Shown: piece after piece, positions 34,401-46,265 of the stretch
Layout of the letters: each line of letters begins with the position of its first letter
Position numbering within the stretch: position 1 is the stretch's first letter
Assembly (NCBI RefSeq): GCF_014898055.3
Contig: NW_023603184.1
Location: 30,420,808-30,484,807 of the forward strand
From: Talpa occidentalis
Lineage: Eukaryota; Chordata; Mammalia; Eulipotyphla; Talpidae
Direction of reading: 5' to 3'
DNA length: 64,000 nt
Program-made: the position numbers and the translations under genes
The notes under the pieces: model-generated
Databases searched by the model: none
The model's input: only the letters and a program-made list of their open reading frames with translations
What the model was told of the DNA's origin: nothing

Positions 34401-36865
34401 CATTGTGCAAGGAGGGGGCTTGTGGGGGACCGATGGGAATAAACTTTTCGTGAGCAGGAACTTTTGGAGGGTTTGTCCTTTGGGTAAATTTCACATGTCT
34501 ATTTCCACAGGTTTTGACGTGCGCCGCACTCCTTCCCAGTTGTGAAGTTTCAGCGAGCAAGATCCAGGGCTGCAGGGGTCCTGGCCCCACAGGTCTAAGC
34601 TGCCCCTTGGAGGGTTAATGCTTTGGGGTCGATTCTGGCCCTAGTGGGGTGTCCGATGCAGGCAGCAGGAGGGCTGCTGGGAAGCAAGAGGTGGAGGAGG
34701 GAGCAAGACCTGAACTCCCTTCCAGCTGCACGAATCCAGGTGTTCGCATTAGGGCTAAATATCCTCAGAGTGTGTCAATATACCCATCTTTGAAATGGAC
34801 ACGGTATTACCGACATGAAGGGATATTGTCACGGTTTGCATGGGACTGTCCCCTGGCTAGTGAGAGATCTGGAGGAGCTTCCTGGCCCACTAGGGTATTC
34901 TATAGGATACACTCAAACAGTGCAGTTCCCAACCTTGTGCAATAGCCTCAGTCTCAAGTGGAGCAGGGTGGTCCAATATGTGATTAGGGAGGGACCTGTG
35001 CCCTGCAGGGTCCAAAAGAAGGAGTATAAAGCACAAAGCTTCCCTCCCCTCCAGGCATAGCTCTACCCCTCCCCCTTCTTATGCAGCCATCCATCCCTGG
35101 TAATACAGCCACCCACCTAGCCATTTGTTCAGCTACCCTTGCTTCCGGTTGCTGTTTACTTCCAGTGGCTTGTTTTCCCAGGTCTGCACCCGCACCCCCC
35201 CTTGAGTCCTCTTTGGAGAGGGTGCCGAGTCCTTGCAGATTCTAAGGTTCACACTCACCGCCAACCGTGCTCTTCCACACACACACACACACACACACAG
35301 GCTCATTACTGTCTACCAACACGGTGCATTCTCCAAAGGCACAGAAAGACCGCGGGCAGGGAGTATCCCCGGGGATTCAGTCCCAAAAGAACCCTGAACT
35401 TTTGCCCGAGTTGCTGGTGTGATCACCTGCACGCATCAATGACCTGGTCACCTCTACCTGCGGGAGAAAAGCATGCCCCGCCTAACACCCAGTTAAGCTG
35501 CACCTCTCTCGGCACACCGTGTCCCTGGATCCCTCAGGAAGCCACCACTTCCAACCCTCCTGGAAGGTCCGATGTGCTCACTTCTTGCCAGAAGCGGGTT
35601 AAATCTAAAAAGACCTGTCTGTGCCCAGGATATTGGGGTGAGCTCACAGCGCTAGATCGGCAGTCAACAGTAATGAACATCCCAGCGCGGCAAACAGTGG
35701 CGGCAACAGGGCGCATGGGCGGCCATTAAGGACCCCAGCCAGACGATAAACCGAGACAGAGCAGAAATCAACTGTGGGTGCTCAGAGAGTGAGGCAACTG
35801 TGGGTCCTCACCCCAATCCTCCACCCTAGAAACCTCAGCATTTCCTACAACAAACCCCCCTCGCGTCAGATTTTTCCCCCCTTCTGGTAGGTAAGCTTCC
35901 TGCTCTGGACAGGTAATTTCCATGATGCCCTTACTAAACGTTGTTCCGTAAATCCTCTGGCGACACTGCCACAAAGGAATCAAATCTCAAGAGTGGGAAC
36001 CCCACCCTCTGAAACTTTCTCTCCCCAGGGCGGACAGGGAGCGGGGTGGGGAAAGCTGGGAATGGAAGACTGGTCTTTGGGACACGGGTTCCTGTCAGGC
36101 AGAGCAGTGAAAGGCGCGGGGAATAAGACCGAGCTCACGATCGCCAAACCCGGGCTCCATGCACCCTTCTGCGTTCAAGCCCCAGCTGCTACCTAGACCC
36201 CCGCCAGGATTTTGGAGCTCAGTAGTTTGGGTGGAGCCCTGGGCGAGGCTCTCCACCTGGAGGTGCAGGTGCATTGATAAACTCGGCATCGCGGATGCTG
36301 TGTTTCCATGGCGCTGCCTCTTGAGTGGTGGTAGGTGACTCTCTACTCTCAGCTGCCAAGTGCTTGTGCAGAAATCCTTCTTTTTCCCAAGACTTGAGCT
36401 TTCTAACATATAAACTTTGTGAGGTCATTTTAAGTATGTGTATCTGTGGATTGCATTTTCCTGATGAGCGATCCCCAGCTTTTCCCAGTGTGGTAATGAC
36501 TGAAAAAGGGGTTAAGTCATCACCATTCCCAAAGGCAGTTACTTGCCATGTCGCTCTATGGGTTCAGAACTCTATCCCTGGATGCCAAGTGTGCCTTAAT
36601 CCTTCATCGTCAATCTTCATTTGTCACTCAGCTCTTTGGTGATGCAAACCACGGACCACGGGTAGGCGCTGTGGCTCAGGAATCAGGTTCTGCACCTGGA
36701 GGGTGCTAGGGTAGTTAGTCTTCTGCAATTCAAACTTTACTTTGAGGACCAGTCTCTGAAGATCAGGAGGGACTGAGATGGTCTATCCCTAAAGCACACT
36801 CTGAGCTTCTAAGGAACGTTTTGCTTGGGGTCCAGGTTTAAAAAAAAAACAAAAAAACAACCCTT
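34401..36865. other. GC-richer upstream flank of the CGRP-family gene
   Basis: Unique-looking sequence with a CRE half-site-like TGACGTGC at 34514..34521 and a (CA)n tract. The 196-codon plus frame at 35139 is low-complexity, rich in His/Thr from the CA tract, and shows no domain, so I do not call it a gene. Distal regulatory DNA is plausible but unproven. Confidence 0.45.
35276..35299. repeat. (CA)n microsatellite
   Basis: About 12 CA units in the GC-richer region upstream of the gene. Confidence 0.9.
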
Positions 36866-36932
36866 GCTTTGCCGCTTAACACCTTGGCGGCACACTTGTA
36901 GGCACTCAATGTTTTTTGAATGAATGAAAATT
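36866..36932 (+). mobile_element. MIR/L2-type 3' end fragment
   Basis: GGCGGCACACTTGTAGGCAC, TCAATGTTTTTTGAATGAATG. Confidence 0.45.
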
Positions 36933-37479
36933 CGTATTGGCAAATTCACCGCATCTCTCTCACTAGTAATCACAGCCTATAGATAATCCAGACCTAGTTA
37001 GGAAGAGCGGAATGGTGCTTGATTACTAAATTGTGAGCATATTCATTACAACTAGTTTTTTTTTTTTTTTACCTTTTTATTTGGCATATTGAATCAGTTT
37101 CCTATAGAATTTTCCAGGAATAAGAGAAAGATACGTTTTTTTTTTTTTTTGTGAGGGCTCTCCCTGAAGTTATGTTCCCCTACATGAATTACAAAACCAT
37201 TCTTCTCTGATCCCCTCCCTGATTTACCTGAACTCAAGGAAGCTTACACCTTCTGCTGTTCCAGGTGCTTAGACTGTGTCAGCTACTTCTCTCATCTTCA
37301 GGACTCAACACAGTGTGATCTAGTGAAAGTCAACAAGAAAACATTGATTTTTAAATGATGATGACCATTAGTTTTTGATTTTAAGATCTCACTTCATAAT
37401 TTTTCAAACTTGAAATTAGGGCCAGTTTTGAAACAATCAAAATGCACTTTCAAAACAGAGCTTAAGTTACGTTTATTGT

Positions 37480-39180
37480 GCCCAGAAATAAACCCACTCA
37501 CATAAGGTTAATTTATTTATATAAAAGGAGTCAGGAATATTCACCAGGAACTTCCAACTATAATATAAGTTGTGGTACTGAATTAAAAATAGACACAGAG
37601 AACAATGGAATTGATTTGAGAATGCTGAAATAAACTCACACTTATCAGAACAGTTTAACTTCAACAAAAGAACCAAGAATATACAGTTGAGAAAGGATCT
37701 CTTCAAGTATAATGTTTGAAAGTCAATAGCCAAATGCAAAAGAATGATAGTAGACTACTATCTCACACCTTGTACAAATATTAACTCAAAATTGACCAAG
37801 ACGTAGATACAAGATGAACACATAAAATACATAGAATAAAACATAGCAAATCACTTGGCTACAACAGCAAGGGGAACAAAAGCAATAACAAATGAAACTG
37901 CATCACATTAAAGGGTTCTCACATTGATGAAACTATCATTAAAAAGAAAAGCCATCCTACTGAATGGGAGAAGATAAATATATATCATCTATCAAACGAG
38001 GGCTTAATATCTAGATACACAAAGAAATTCTACAACTCAACAAAAAGAAAAAAAATGGGTAGAAGAGCTTAAATAAAAATTTTTCCAAAGACATTCAGAT
38101 GGCTAACAGGCACATGAAGAAATGCTCATCATCACTATCATCAGGGAACCGTAAATCAAGACCATGATGAGCTACTACCTAACATCTGTGAGAATGGGCC
38201 ATATCAAAAAGATCAGAAACAACAAGTGTTCCCAAGATTGTGGAAAGGAAATCTTGTATACTGTAGGTAGGAATGCAGAATGGTCTAACCACTTATGGAA
38301 AACAGTGTGATGGTTTGTCAAAATATTAAAAATAGACCTACATTATGTTCCACTCTTACTAGTTATCTACCCTAAGAATACAAAAAAACACTAATTTGAA
38401 GGTATATGTGCCTCCCTGTGTTCATTTTAATACTACTTATATGAGTCAATTGTACAAATAATCTAAGTACCCAGAAACATGAGTGAATAAAGAAGATGTG
38501 GTGTATATATATAATACACAATGATCTACTACTCATTTATTAAAAAAGATGAAAATCTTGCCATTTGCAATGATACAGATAGTGCTGGAGGGTATTATAT
38601 GAAGCAAAATTAGCAGAAGAAAGAAATATAGCATAATTTCACTCATATGTAATATGAGTGTCACAATCTCCTTTGGACATCTATTCAAAGAATATGAAAT
38701 CAACCAAAAAAAAAACAAACACATATTCCACAATGTTTACTGAAGGATGATATACTAATTATATATGGTAGCTAGAATATGGAAACAACCTGTGTGCCCA
38801 CTGATAGAGGCTGGGCTCAAGACAATGCAGCATTATTACATAATGGAATTCCGTTCAGGCATAAGGAAAGTTGAAGTGTTACCATTTGTCGAAAAGTACA
38901 AAGGGTTTGATGTGTAGTAAAACAAAGTCACAACAATAAATCAAATATTCGCTGTTGGCATAGCAATTTGACAAAGCATAATCCTTATAACTATAGCACA
39001 CACTAATAAGCAAAGTAATGGTTCTAAGGTTAAGGGGGAGAGAGTGACAGGGTCAAGGGATCTAGGGATGGTAGGGGGGAATAAACAAAGATTCTGGAGA
39101 GGAGGGGGATTAAAAAATACACATAAAAAATTAAAGATGATTTGTTAGAGCATGTTAGAATCCCATAACTTGTTGAAAAA
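37480..39180 (+). mobile_element. Old L1 3' portion (ORF2 end and 3' UTR remains)
   Basis: Decayed L1M-type sequence with the usual landmarks in order: AAACTGCATCACATTAAA, AACAGGCACATGAAGAAATGCTC, GTAGGAATGCAGAATGGT, and an A-rich end near 38709. A second piece with GGAAACAACCTGTGTGCCCA follows from 38730. Many stops and indels. Confidence 0.72.
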
Positions 39181-40049
39181 TCTTGGATGAATTTCCATGC
39201 AATTAAAAGTATTACATTTCTAGGCTGGCTTCTTTAATTCTATAACATTTGTGTATTATATAAATTCAACAAAAGCAACAAAACCACAATAGCAATTGCA
39301 GCAGCAGTAGCAACAGCAACGCTTCAGCCTAGAGGAAATTGAAAGCTTCCAATTAACAGGATACTTTCAAATGAAAATTTGTTGTGCTGTGTTCCACATG
39401 CAAGGAGCCTGAAGTCACGTGCTGTCCTGACAACATGTAGAAAGTTTAACAGACTGAAGAAAACAACTCTTCCAGGATCCTTAAGAGAAGTCAACACAGG
39501 GTAAGTCTATGTCCCCAAGCTTGGAGGGCCAGATGGGGGAATATAGGTGTAATTACTTGGAGCAGAGACTCACAAGGGCCAACCTTAGTGGAAACCAGAG
39601 TTAGAATAGGAAAAGTGAATGGTAAGTGATGGCTTGTTGGAGATTCTGTGTGAACCAGTCTGAGGGTTTAAAATTCCTGAAGAGGAGTCACGGAGATGGG
39701 TAGAAGTTGGGGTGGGAGAGCCATGTGCAATTGTGTGAATTTTACCTGTTGGAACTTGGAGCTTGACCAGGTCGTTACACTAAACTGGGCAAAGAGTCCT
39801 CTGATGCTTTTAGTAGGGGGAGGAGTAGACACCATTTTGAAATACACCAGAACACTCAGTTTTTCTTAACAAGGCCTATTCTCAGGAGAATCTAGTTAAC
39901 CAGAGCCTCACTTGCTACTGATTATAGAGCTTAACTGACCTGGGGGGAAGAGAAATTCACAGTTATATTTAGTTTAATTTTCAAAGTGGAAGAAGGGACA
40001 TGCCCAACTCCAACATACTCTGGCCACCTCTACCACCTCTACCACAAGG
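39181..40049. other. Intergenic, nothing recognised
   Basis: No supported gene or named repeat. Confidence 0.45.
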
Positions 40050-40919
40050 GAGAGCAGTGGTGACTCAAAAACACTTGTGAAACAGAGTCCAGAGCATAGC
40101 TCTCTAAAAGACCAAGACCTGCTTACAGGACTATAGGATGCGTCCCCTCCCCCAAACTCATCACCACACGACTGACAGTTTATTTAGAGTTGTTCTTTTT
40201 ACCTAGTACATAATGCCCTGCTATCAAGAGAAAATTAAAATATATATACAAAAATGCAAGAAACACAGATACAGAGCAAACATCAAATGCAGCCATTACA
40301 GAAATATTGGATTATCAGACTGGGGATTTAAAACAACCATGATTAATAGGTATTTACATCTGTGTGTAAATGCAGAAGGGCAATGTAAAAAATGGATATC
40401 CTCAGAACCAAGAGGAAAGGCTAGAACTTGAAATCACTATGACAGAAATGAAGAATGTCTTTGGTGAGCTTATGTTCAGCCTTGAACACAGCTGGGGAAA
40501 ACATCTCTGAGCTTGAAGATTTCTCAACAGAAGCCTCTAAAATTGAAAAGCAAAGAGAACAAGACTGAAAAGAACAAGAACAGACTAGCCAAGCAGTGTG
40601 GAATAACCATAAAAGTGTAACACATGCATAATGAATACCACAAGGAAAATACCAAAAGAGAAAGGAACAGCAAATATTTGAAACAGTGATAACTGAAATT
40701 TCCCCAAACTAATGTCAGACACCAAACCACAGACCCATAAAGCTCAGAAAGCACCAATTAGGATTAATGCCCAAAAAATCATACACTGAATTGCAGGAAA
40801 TAGACGATGAAAAAATCTTAAGAGAAACTCAAAGAATAAACATCTTATTTATAGAGAAACAACAATAAAAACTAAATCCAATTTCTGAGAAACCATGCAA
40901 GCAAGTAAAAAAGGGGAGT

Positions 40920-40970
40920 GAAATATTTAAATATTAAATATTTAAATATTTAATATTTAAATATTTAAAA
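40920..40970. repeat. AT-only palindromic tract
   Basis: Alternating TTTAAATATT and AATATTTAAA units, self-complementary over about 45 bases. Confidence 0.85.
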
Positions 40971-41401
40971 TGTTGAACGAAGTCCCCCTAACTTAGATTG
41001 CCTTACACTCTAAATTTATGCTTCAAAAGTGAAGGAGAATTAAAGACTTTCTGAGGCAAATAATGGGGGAATTTGTTATCAGTAAATCTGCCTTGCACAA
41101 AATCTTAAAATAAGTTTTTTCAAGAGAAGGAAAAAAATATGGATTAGCAACTCATCTTTCTCTCTCTCAACATAAAAAAAAAAGGATTAAGTGATGGTAA
41201 AATAAAAGCACAGTTTATTATTACTTGATCCTAAAAGATAATTTGCTCAAAATAACAATAGCAATGATATATCAATAATGTGTACTTAAGTATCTCATAT
41301 ATCTACATTAATATATCTAAGCTTAAGTATGATATACATAAGTAAAATGAATAACAGTAATGATATAAGAGACAGGAAGGAATTAGAATATTTTGTTATT
41401 A

Positions 41402-42090
41402 AATGTTGGCGAGGTTGTGGAGAAAAAGGAACTCTTTTACACTGTTGGTGGGAGTGCAAACTGGTCCAACCACTATGGAGAGCTGTGTGGAGATTTCTGG
41501 ACCTACTAAACATAGAGCTTCCATAGGATCCAGCAATTCCACTCCTAGGTATTTACCCAAAGGACACAGAAACATCAATTCCAAAGAGCACCTGCACCCC
41601 TATGTTTATAGCAGCACTGTTTACAATAGCTAAGCTTTGGAAACAACCCAAGTGCCCAAAAATAGATGACTGGATCAAGAAGATGTGGTACATATACACC
41701 ATGGAATATTACTCAGCAATCAAAAAAGATAAACACATGCAGTTTGCAGCAACATGGATGGAGCTAGAAGGGATCATGCTCAGTGAAATAAGTCAGAAAG
41801 AAAAAGAAAAGTACCAGATGGTCTCACTAATGGCAGGAATTTAGAAAACCTAAATAAGAGACCAGGAAAAAGACTAATCAATACAAAGTAAAAATCAAAA
41901 TCAACAAGCAACTATAAACCAGAGACACACTGGGGGTGGGGGGAAGGAGGGGCGGGGAAAGGAAGGACTAGAGTCAAAATAAGGGGGGAGGTGCAATTGT
42001 ATGGGGAATATAACCAAAATGAAAAAGCACACATTGTGCAAAGATAAAAAAAGATGTAAAATTATATAAAATAAAATATTTAAATAAAAA
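41402..42090 (+). mobile_element. Young 5'-truncated L1 with perfect target-site duplications
   Basis: Carries the C-terminal part of ORF2. The frame is the same from 41402 to 41844 apart from one TAG at 41524..41526, where L1 relatives have Tyr (PYDPAIP context). Recognisable L1 ORF2 pieces are [43 protein letters not shown] and FAATWMELE. After the stop at 41842-41844 comes a 3' UTR with a G-run tract at 41929-41970 and an A-rich tail. The element is bounded by AGAATATTTTGTTATTA at 41385..41401 and 42091..42107, a 17-base perfect duplication after TT, the usual L1 endonuclease context. It splits an older L1. It is non-autonomous, lacking the endonuclease and reverse transcriptase parts. Confidence 0.94.
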
Positions 42091-42754
42091 AGAATATTTT
42101 GTTATTATAAGGCACTTACACTAGCAGTGACATGAAATAGTGTTATTTCAGAGTGACTTGTATTAGTTAGAAGTGCATATTACAAATTCTAGGGTAGCCA
42201 CCAAAAACAATTTAAGGGTATAACAGATATAGTAAGAAAGGAGAAAAAATAGTCATATAAAATGCTCAATTAAAACCACAAAAGGCAGAAAATATGTGAA
42301 AGTCAAAAAATAGGAACCAAGAACAATGGTAGCAAATAGAAAATAGTCTTGGGAAAGCTCTGCACCATGCTCTCAACTTTGCTGTGAACGGAACACGTCT
42401 CTGAAATACAAAAATCTTAAAAACTGATTATATTTTATAAAGAGTGACAGAAACCAAAGCTTTACATCACTGATTTTTTGATGCTTGTAGGAAGAGATGC
42501 AAACCTTCTGCGTTATTTCCCTAAAGCATGTTTAGAGTTTAATACAGCCCAAATGTGGGAAGGAGAACAGAAATGGCTGCCAAATAGAAGCAGGAACCCT
42601 GGTGGGGATTTTGCAGCGACCTTTAGAACAGGTGGATTTTTATAAACATTGGAGGCGGAGGACATTTATGTTCATTAATAACCTATATATAAAATTAACG
42701 TAAAGATGTCACCTGTGTAGCACAAATGTTATATATAAAACAAAGCACAAAGTA

Positions 42755-42880
42755 CATAAATTCCAGCCTACCATGGAGTTCCAGCTGTGTGCCAGGCACT
42801 TTGCATATCTTTCAAACTCTCAACAGTTTGATAAAATGGATATTATCTTTGCTTTACAGGCAAGGAAATTGTAAACGTAT
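42755..42880 (+). mobile_element. MIR/L2-type ancient repeat
   Basis: AGCTGTGTGCCAGGCACTTT, ATAAAATGGATATTATCTTT, TTTACAGGCAAGGAAATTG. Confidence 0.5.
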
Positions 42881-43339
42881 TTGGCTTCACTTAATTATAT
42901 TTTCCAGGTGCCATTGGGTTCCTTGGTACCTGAGCGTGGCTTATCTCTGCCACCTCTGTTAGGAGTTCTCGTCCCTGGCACCGACTCAGGCAGGTAGAGG
43001 AAGTTCTGCCTGCTCCAGGGCTAATGCGATTTGTAGTGAGAAACTCAAAGACAGACATAAATCATTTACAACTTCTGGACAACATTTGGGAGATTGACAA
43101 TCACACAGCAGGAAGATAAATGCTGGTTCTATCATTTAATATAGGTAAATTGATAAAGAATAAAATCAAAATCAATTTATAACAACAGCCATAAAATAAA
43201 AATTTTTAATGCATCCATGTTCCAACAAACGCAAATCCAGATGACTAAACTTCCTGTATTTTGCATTTTGTCTTGTTTTTCCATATATGAAATTATGATG
43301 GATTCTGTAGAGTGTTTGGGTTTCTTTGTGAATGCACTG

Positions 43340-43460
43340 GGTGGAGGGGAAAGTGGAAATAATGTGGGGAGCCAGGAAGTGGGTTCTAATTCTTACTCCA
43401 CGTCTAAAGGGGTTGACTTTGAGAAAATCATTTGGGCCTCTATTTCCACATTTGCCAAGC
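43340..43460 (+). mobile_element. MIR SINE fragment
   Basis: GGGTTCTAATTCTTACTCCA, TTGAGAAAATCATTTGGGCC, TCTATTTCCACATTTG in MIR core order. Confidence 0.5.
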
Positions 43461-43528
43461 AAATTTATTGGATTGAGAGAATCTGAAATTCTTCTTCAAT
43501 TCTGATATTCTACAAATAGGCTGACTTG

Positions 43529-43556
43529 CTCTTTCTTTCTTTCTTTCTTTCTTTCT

Positions 43557-43651
<95 letters not shown>

Positions 43652-43665
43652 CTCTCTCTTTTTTT
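43529..43665. repeat. (TTTC)n microsatellite
   Basis: About 120 bases of TTTC with one interruption near 43555, ending in TCTCTCTC and T. Lys/Glu/Arg-repeat frames on the minus strand are artefacts of this tract. Confidence 0.97.
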
Positions 43666-44398
43666 GCCATGTTCACAAAGTTTTATATAACACAGGTCAC
43701 CCATGATTTGGCTTCTTCCACTTATTATCCTCCACAACCTCATCATCTCGAGATACTGAATTGAATCACAGTCTCAAAATCCTTTTTACTATCTGAAGTA
43801 ACATATCTGAAGTTTCCAGGGATAAGGAACTGGGCATCTTTGGAGGAAGGTATTACTTTTTGTACCATGATAAGTTTATCGTGAGGCTAATTGCAAGAAT
43901 GATATGTACTGGGTCCTTGCAGAAAAAGGCCCCTGTGGGTTGGAGCACTGAGGGCAACTCTTGGAGAGGTGGGCCAGAGCCAGAAGATGGCTAGAAAGAA
44001 GGAAATCACAGAGTTCCTCCTAAGGAAGTGCCTGTACTTGGATGTGGACAGAGGGTGAGCAGACAAGACACCTCCTCTTTCTATAAGGTACCATACCCAG
44101 TAACTCTTTCGTGGGGAAGGGAGCCTTCTGAACACAACCTGTATGGAGGACTGTACTTTCAAGGCAGGCTACATCTAGAAATCATGAAATATCAAGTATG
44201 AGCTTTTCCTGGGAATTTCCAATTTGTTACATGTCTTCATTATTCTTGTTCATATTCGCTGCAGTGAAATAGAGCTATCGAGCCAAGTGGTGAAGCACAC
44301 ATTTGGTAAAGCTCTCTCAGGGCTTTCCACAGTCCTGTTAGGTGTGGGGCAAAATTGGATGACATGTAGTTGTTAGATAAGGCTTAGATCACTGTTGG

Positions 44399-44429
<31 letters not shown>

Positions 44430-45309
44430 ACTAATTTGGCCTCTCTGTATGTCTAGAAAACATCAACATTTACCTAAAGTTGCTGTGAGGCCTTTTGCAG
44501 TGTTATTCTTTTACTTTATTAAAGTGGGAAGGGGGTGCAGAGATGGATATAGAACAAAGAAATGAAGGGCACCATGTGATGGCAATTAGATCTACTTGGA
44601 GCTTTGTTAGGAGGCACTGATGATGATGATTATATTTTATTTTTGTGGGGAAGGCTAGCCTGAGCTGCTGACAAACTTTTTGGAAAAGCATTCTTCAAAG
44701 AAGACATTTTTCATGCAAATATGGCGTGGGACTGGATTTCTTGGGAACCTTGTTTCCTCCTCGTTTTAGGGCTCATGACTTCATGAGGAATTTTATTCCC
44801 TCATTGCTTAATCCACTCTCCCAAATAGATATTCTTACTCACATCTGTGATAGTCCCTGTTTAATTTTAGAAATAAAAGCCCTTCAGGTATTTTAAGCAG
44901 AAAGAAACGTCATACAAGGAATTAGATGTTTAAAAGTAATGTTTGTATTTTTGGAAGATGCTAATTGACTATAACCACAAAAGTGGAGATTGAAAAAGTC
45001 CCACAATTGATGGACAGAAAGGAAATCCTATGGATGCTGTGATCCAAGTATCAAAAAACATCTCCTGGTATTGCCACAACGTCTCCTCCCCTGCCTGGAA
45101 AGCCTACAGAATGCTAGACCCTGGAATGATGCTTCAGAACTTGACCATGCCTGCTCAGGGGAAACAGAAGACCAAGGATATAAAACAATGGTACTTCATT
45201 AAAAAAAAAGAACTGTCGCCTTCCTCCCTTCCAAGTCTCACATAGACATTTGATTGAACAAAATTTGCACTCATGCCCTCTCTTTGAGGAAGGGAGCAAA
45301 TAAATTCAT
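43666..45309. other. Intergenic, nothing recognised
   Basis: Includes a T run of about 25 at 44405-44429 and an otherwise unassigned sequence. Confidence 0.45.
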
Positions 45310-46265
45310 GTAATCCATCACATTAATGGACTAAAAAAGAAAAATCACATGATCATATCAATAGATACAGAAAGAGCATTTGTCAAAATCTAATACTCAT
45401 TTATGGCAAAAACGTATTAACCCAGAAATAGAGGGAAATTGCCTCAACTTGATTAAAAAAAATCCTACAAAAACCTCACAATAACTGCATGCTTATGATG
45501 AGAAATGCAAAGCTTTCCCACTAAGGTTTTATACAATCAAGGATGTACCCTTTTACTACTCCTTTTCAACATCATACTTAGTCATTGCTAATGTAATAAG
45601 GAAAGAAAAGGTAAACAGAGAAGAAATTCTAAAAGCTCCCCAAACTAGTAAGTGATTATACCAAGGTTGCAGGATTCAAAGTTAATATAAGAAGTCAATT
45701 GTTTTCTTATATACCGACAACAAAATGGAGTTTTAAATTAAAAACATAACACTATTTACATTATCACCTCCCCCTCCCCCCCAAATGAAATACTAAGGTA
45801 TAAATCTAACAAAATACTTGCAGGATCTATATGAGGAGACTTATAAAACTCTGATAAATGAAATCAAAGGAGAACCAAATAAATAGATATTCCATGTTCA
45901 TGAATAGGAAGACCTGATGTTGCCAAGATGTCAGTTCTTCCCAGCTTGATCTATAGAGTCAATGAAATCCTAATCAAAATCCAGCAAGTCATTTTATGAA
46001 TATTGACAAACTGAATAAAGTTTATATGGAGAGACAAAAGACCTAGAAGAGCTAACACAACCTTAAAGAAGAGAAAAGTTGGAGGACTTATGCTTCCTAG
46101 CTGTAACACTCTTGATAAAGCTACAGTAATCAAGACTATGTGATACTGGTGAAGAATAGACAGATAGAGCGATGGAACAGAATAGGTTGTCCAGAAATAG
46201 ACCTTGATAATAACAGTCAACTGATCTTTGACAAAGGAACAAAGGCAATTCAAAGGCCGTGTGGA
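45310..46265 (+). mobile_element. Old L1 ORF2 fragment
   Basis: Clear L1 ORF2 landmarks: ATCATATCAATAGATACAGA, CCTTTTACTACTCCTTTTCAACA, and TGACAAAGGAACAAAGGCAAT near the right end. Frames are broken throughout. Confidence 0.78.

Larger units (their letters stand above)
40050..42460 (+). mobile_element. Old L1/HAL1-like fragment, split by the young L1
   Basis: AC-rich, decayed sequence reminiscent of the 5'/ORF1 part of old L1 or HAL1 (for example TGAAATTTCCCCAAACTAATG and GGCAAATAATGGGGGAA). It continues on both sides of the 41402..42090 insertion. No open frame remains. Confidence 0.5.

Noticed and set aside
35139..35729. The longest open frame in the window (196 codons, plus)
   Set aside because: No domain, no signal peptide or conserved motif, a His/Thr run from a CA microsatellite, and no splice or promoter context. 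It is most likely chance in GC-richer DNA.
41329..41844. Possible small genes at 41329 and 41602
   Set aside because: They are the two halves of one L1 ORF2 C-terminal frame separated by a nonsense codon.
43440..43746. Minus-strand frames rich in Lys/Glu/Arg repeats
   Set aside because: They are translations of the TTTC microsatellite, not proteins.
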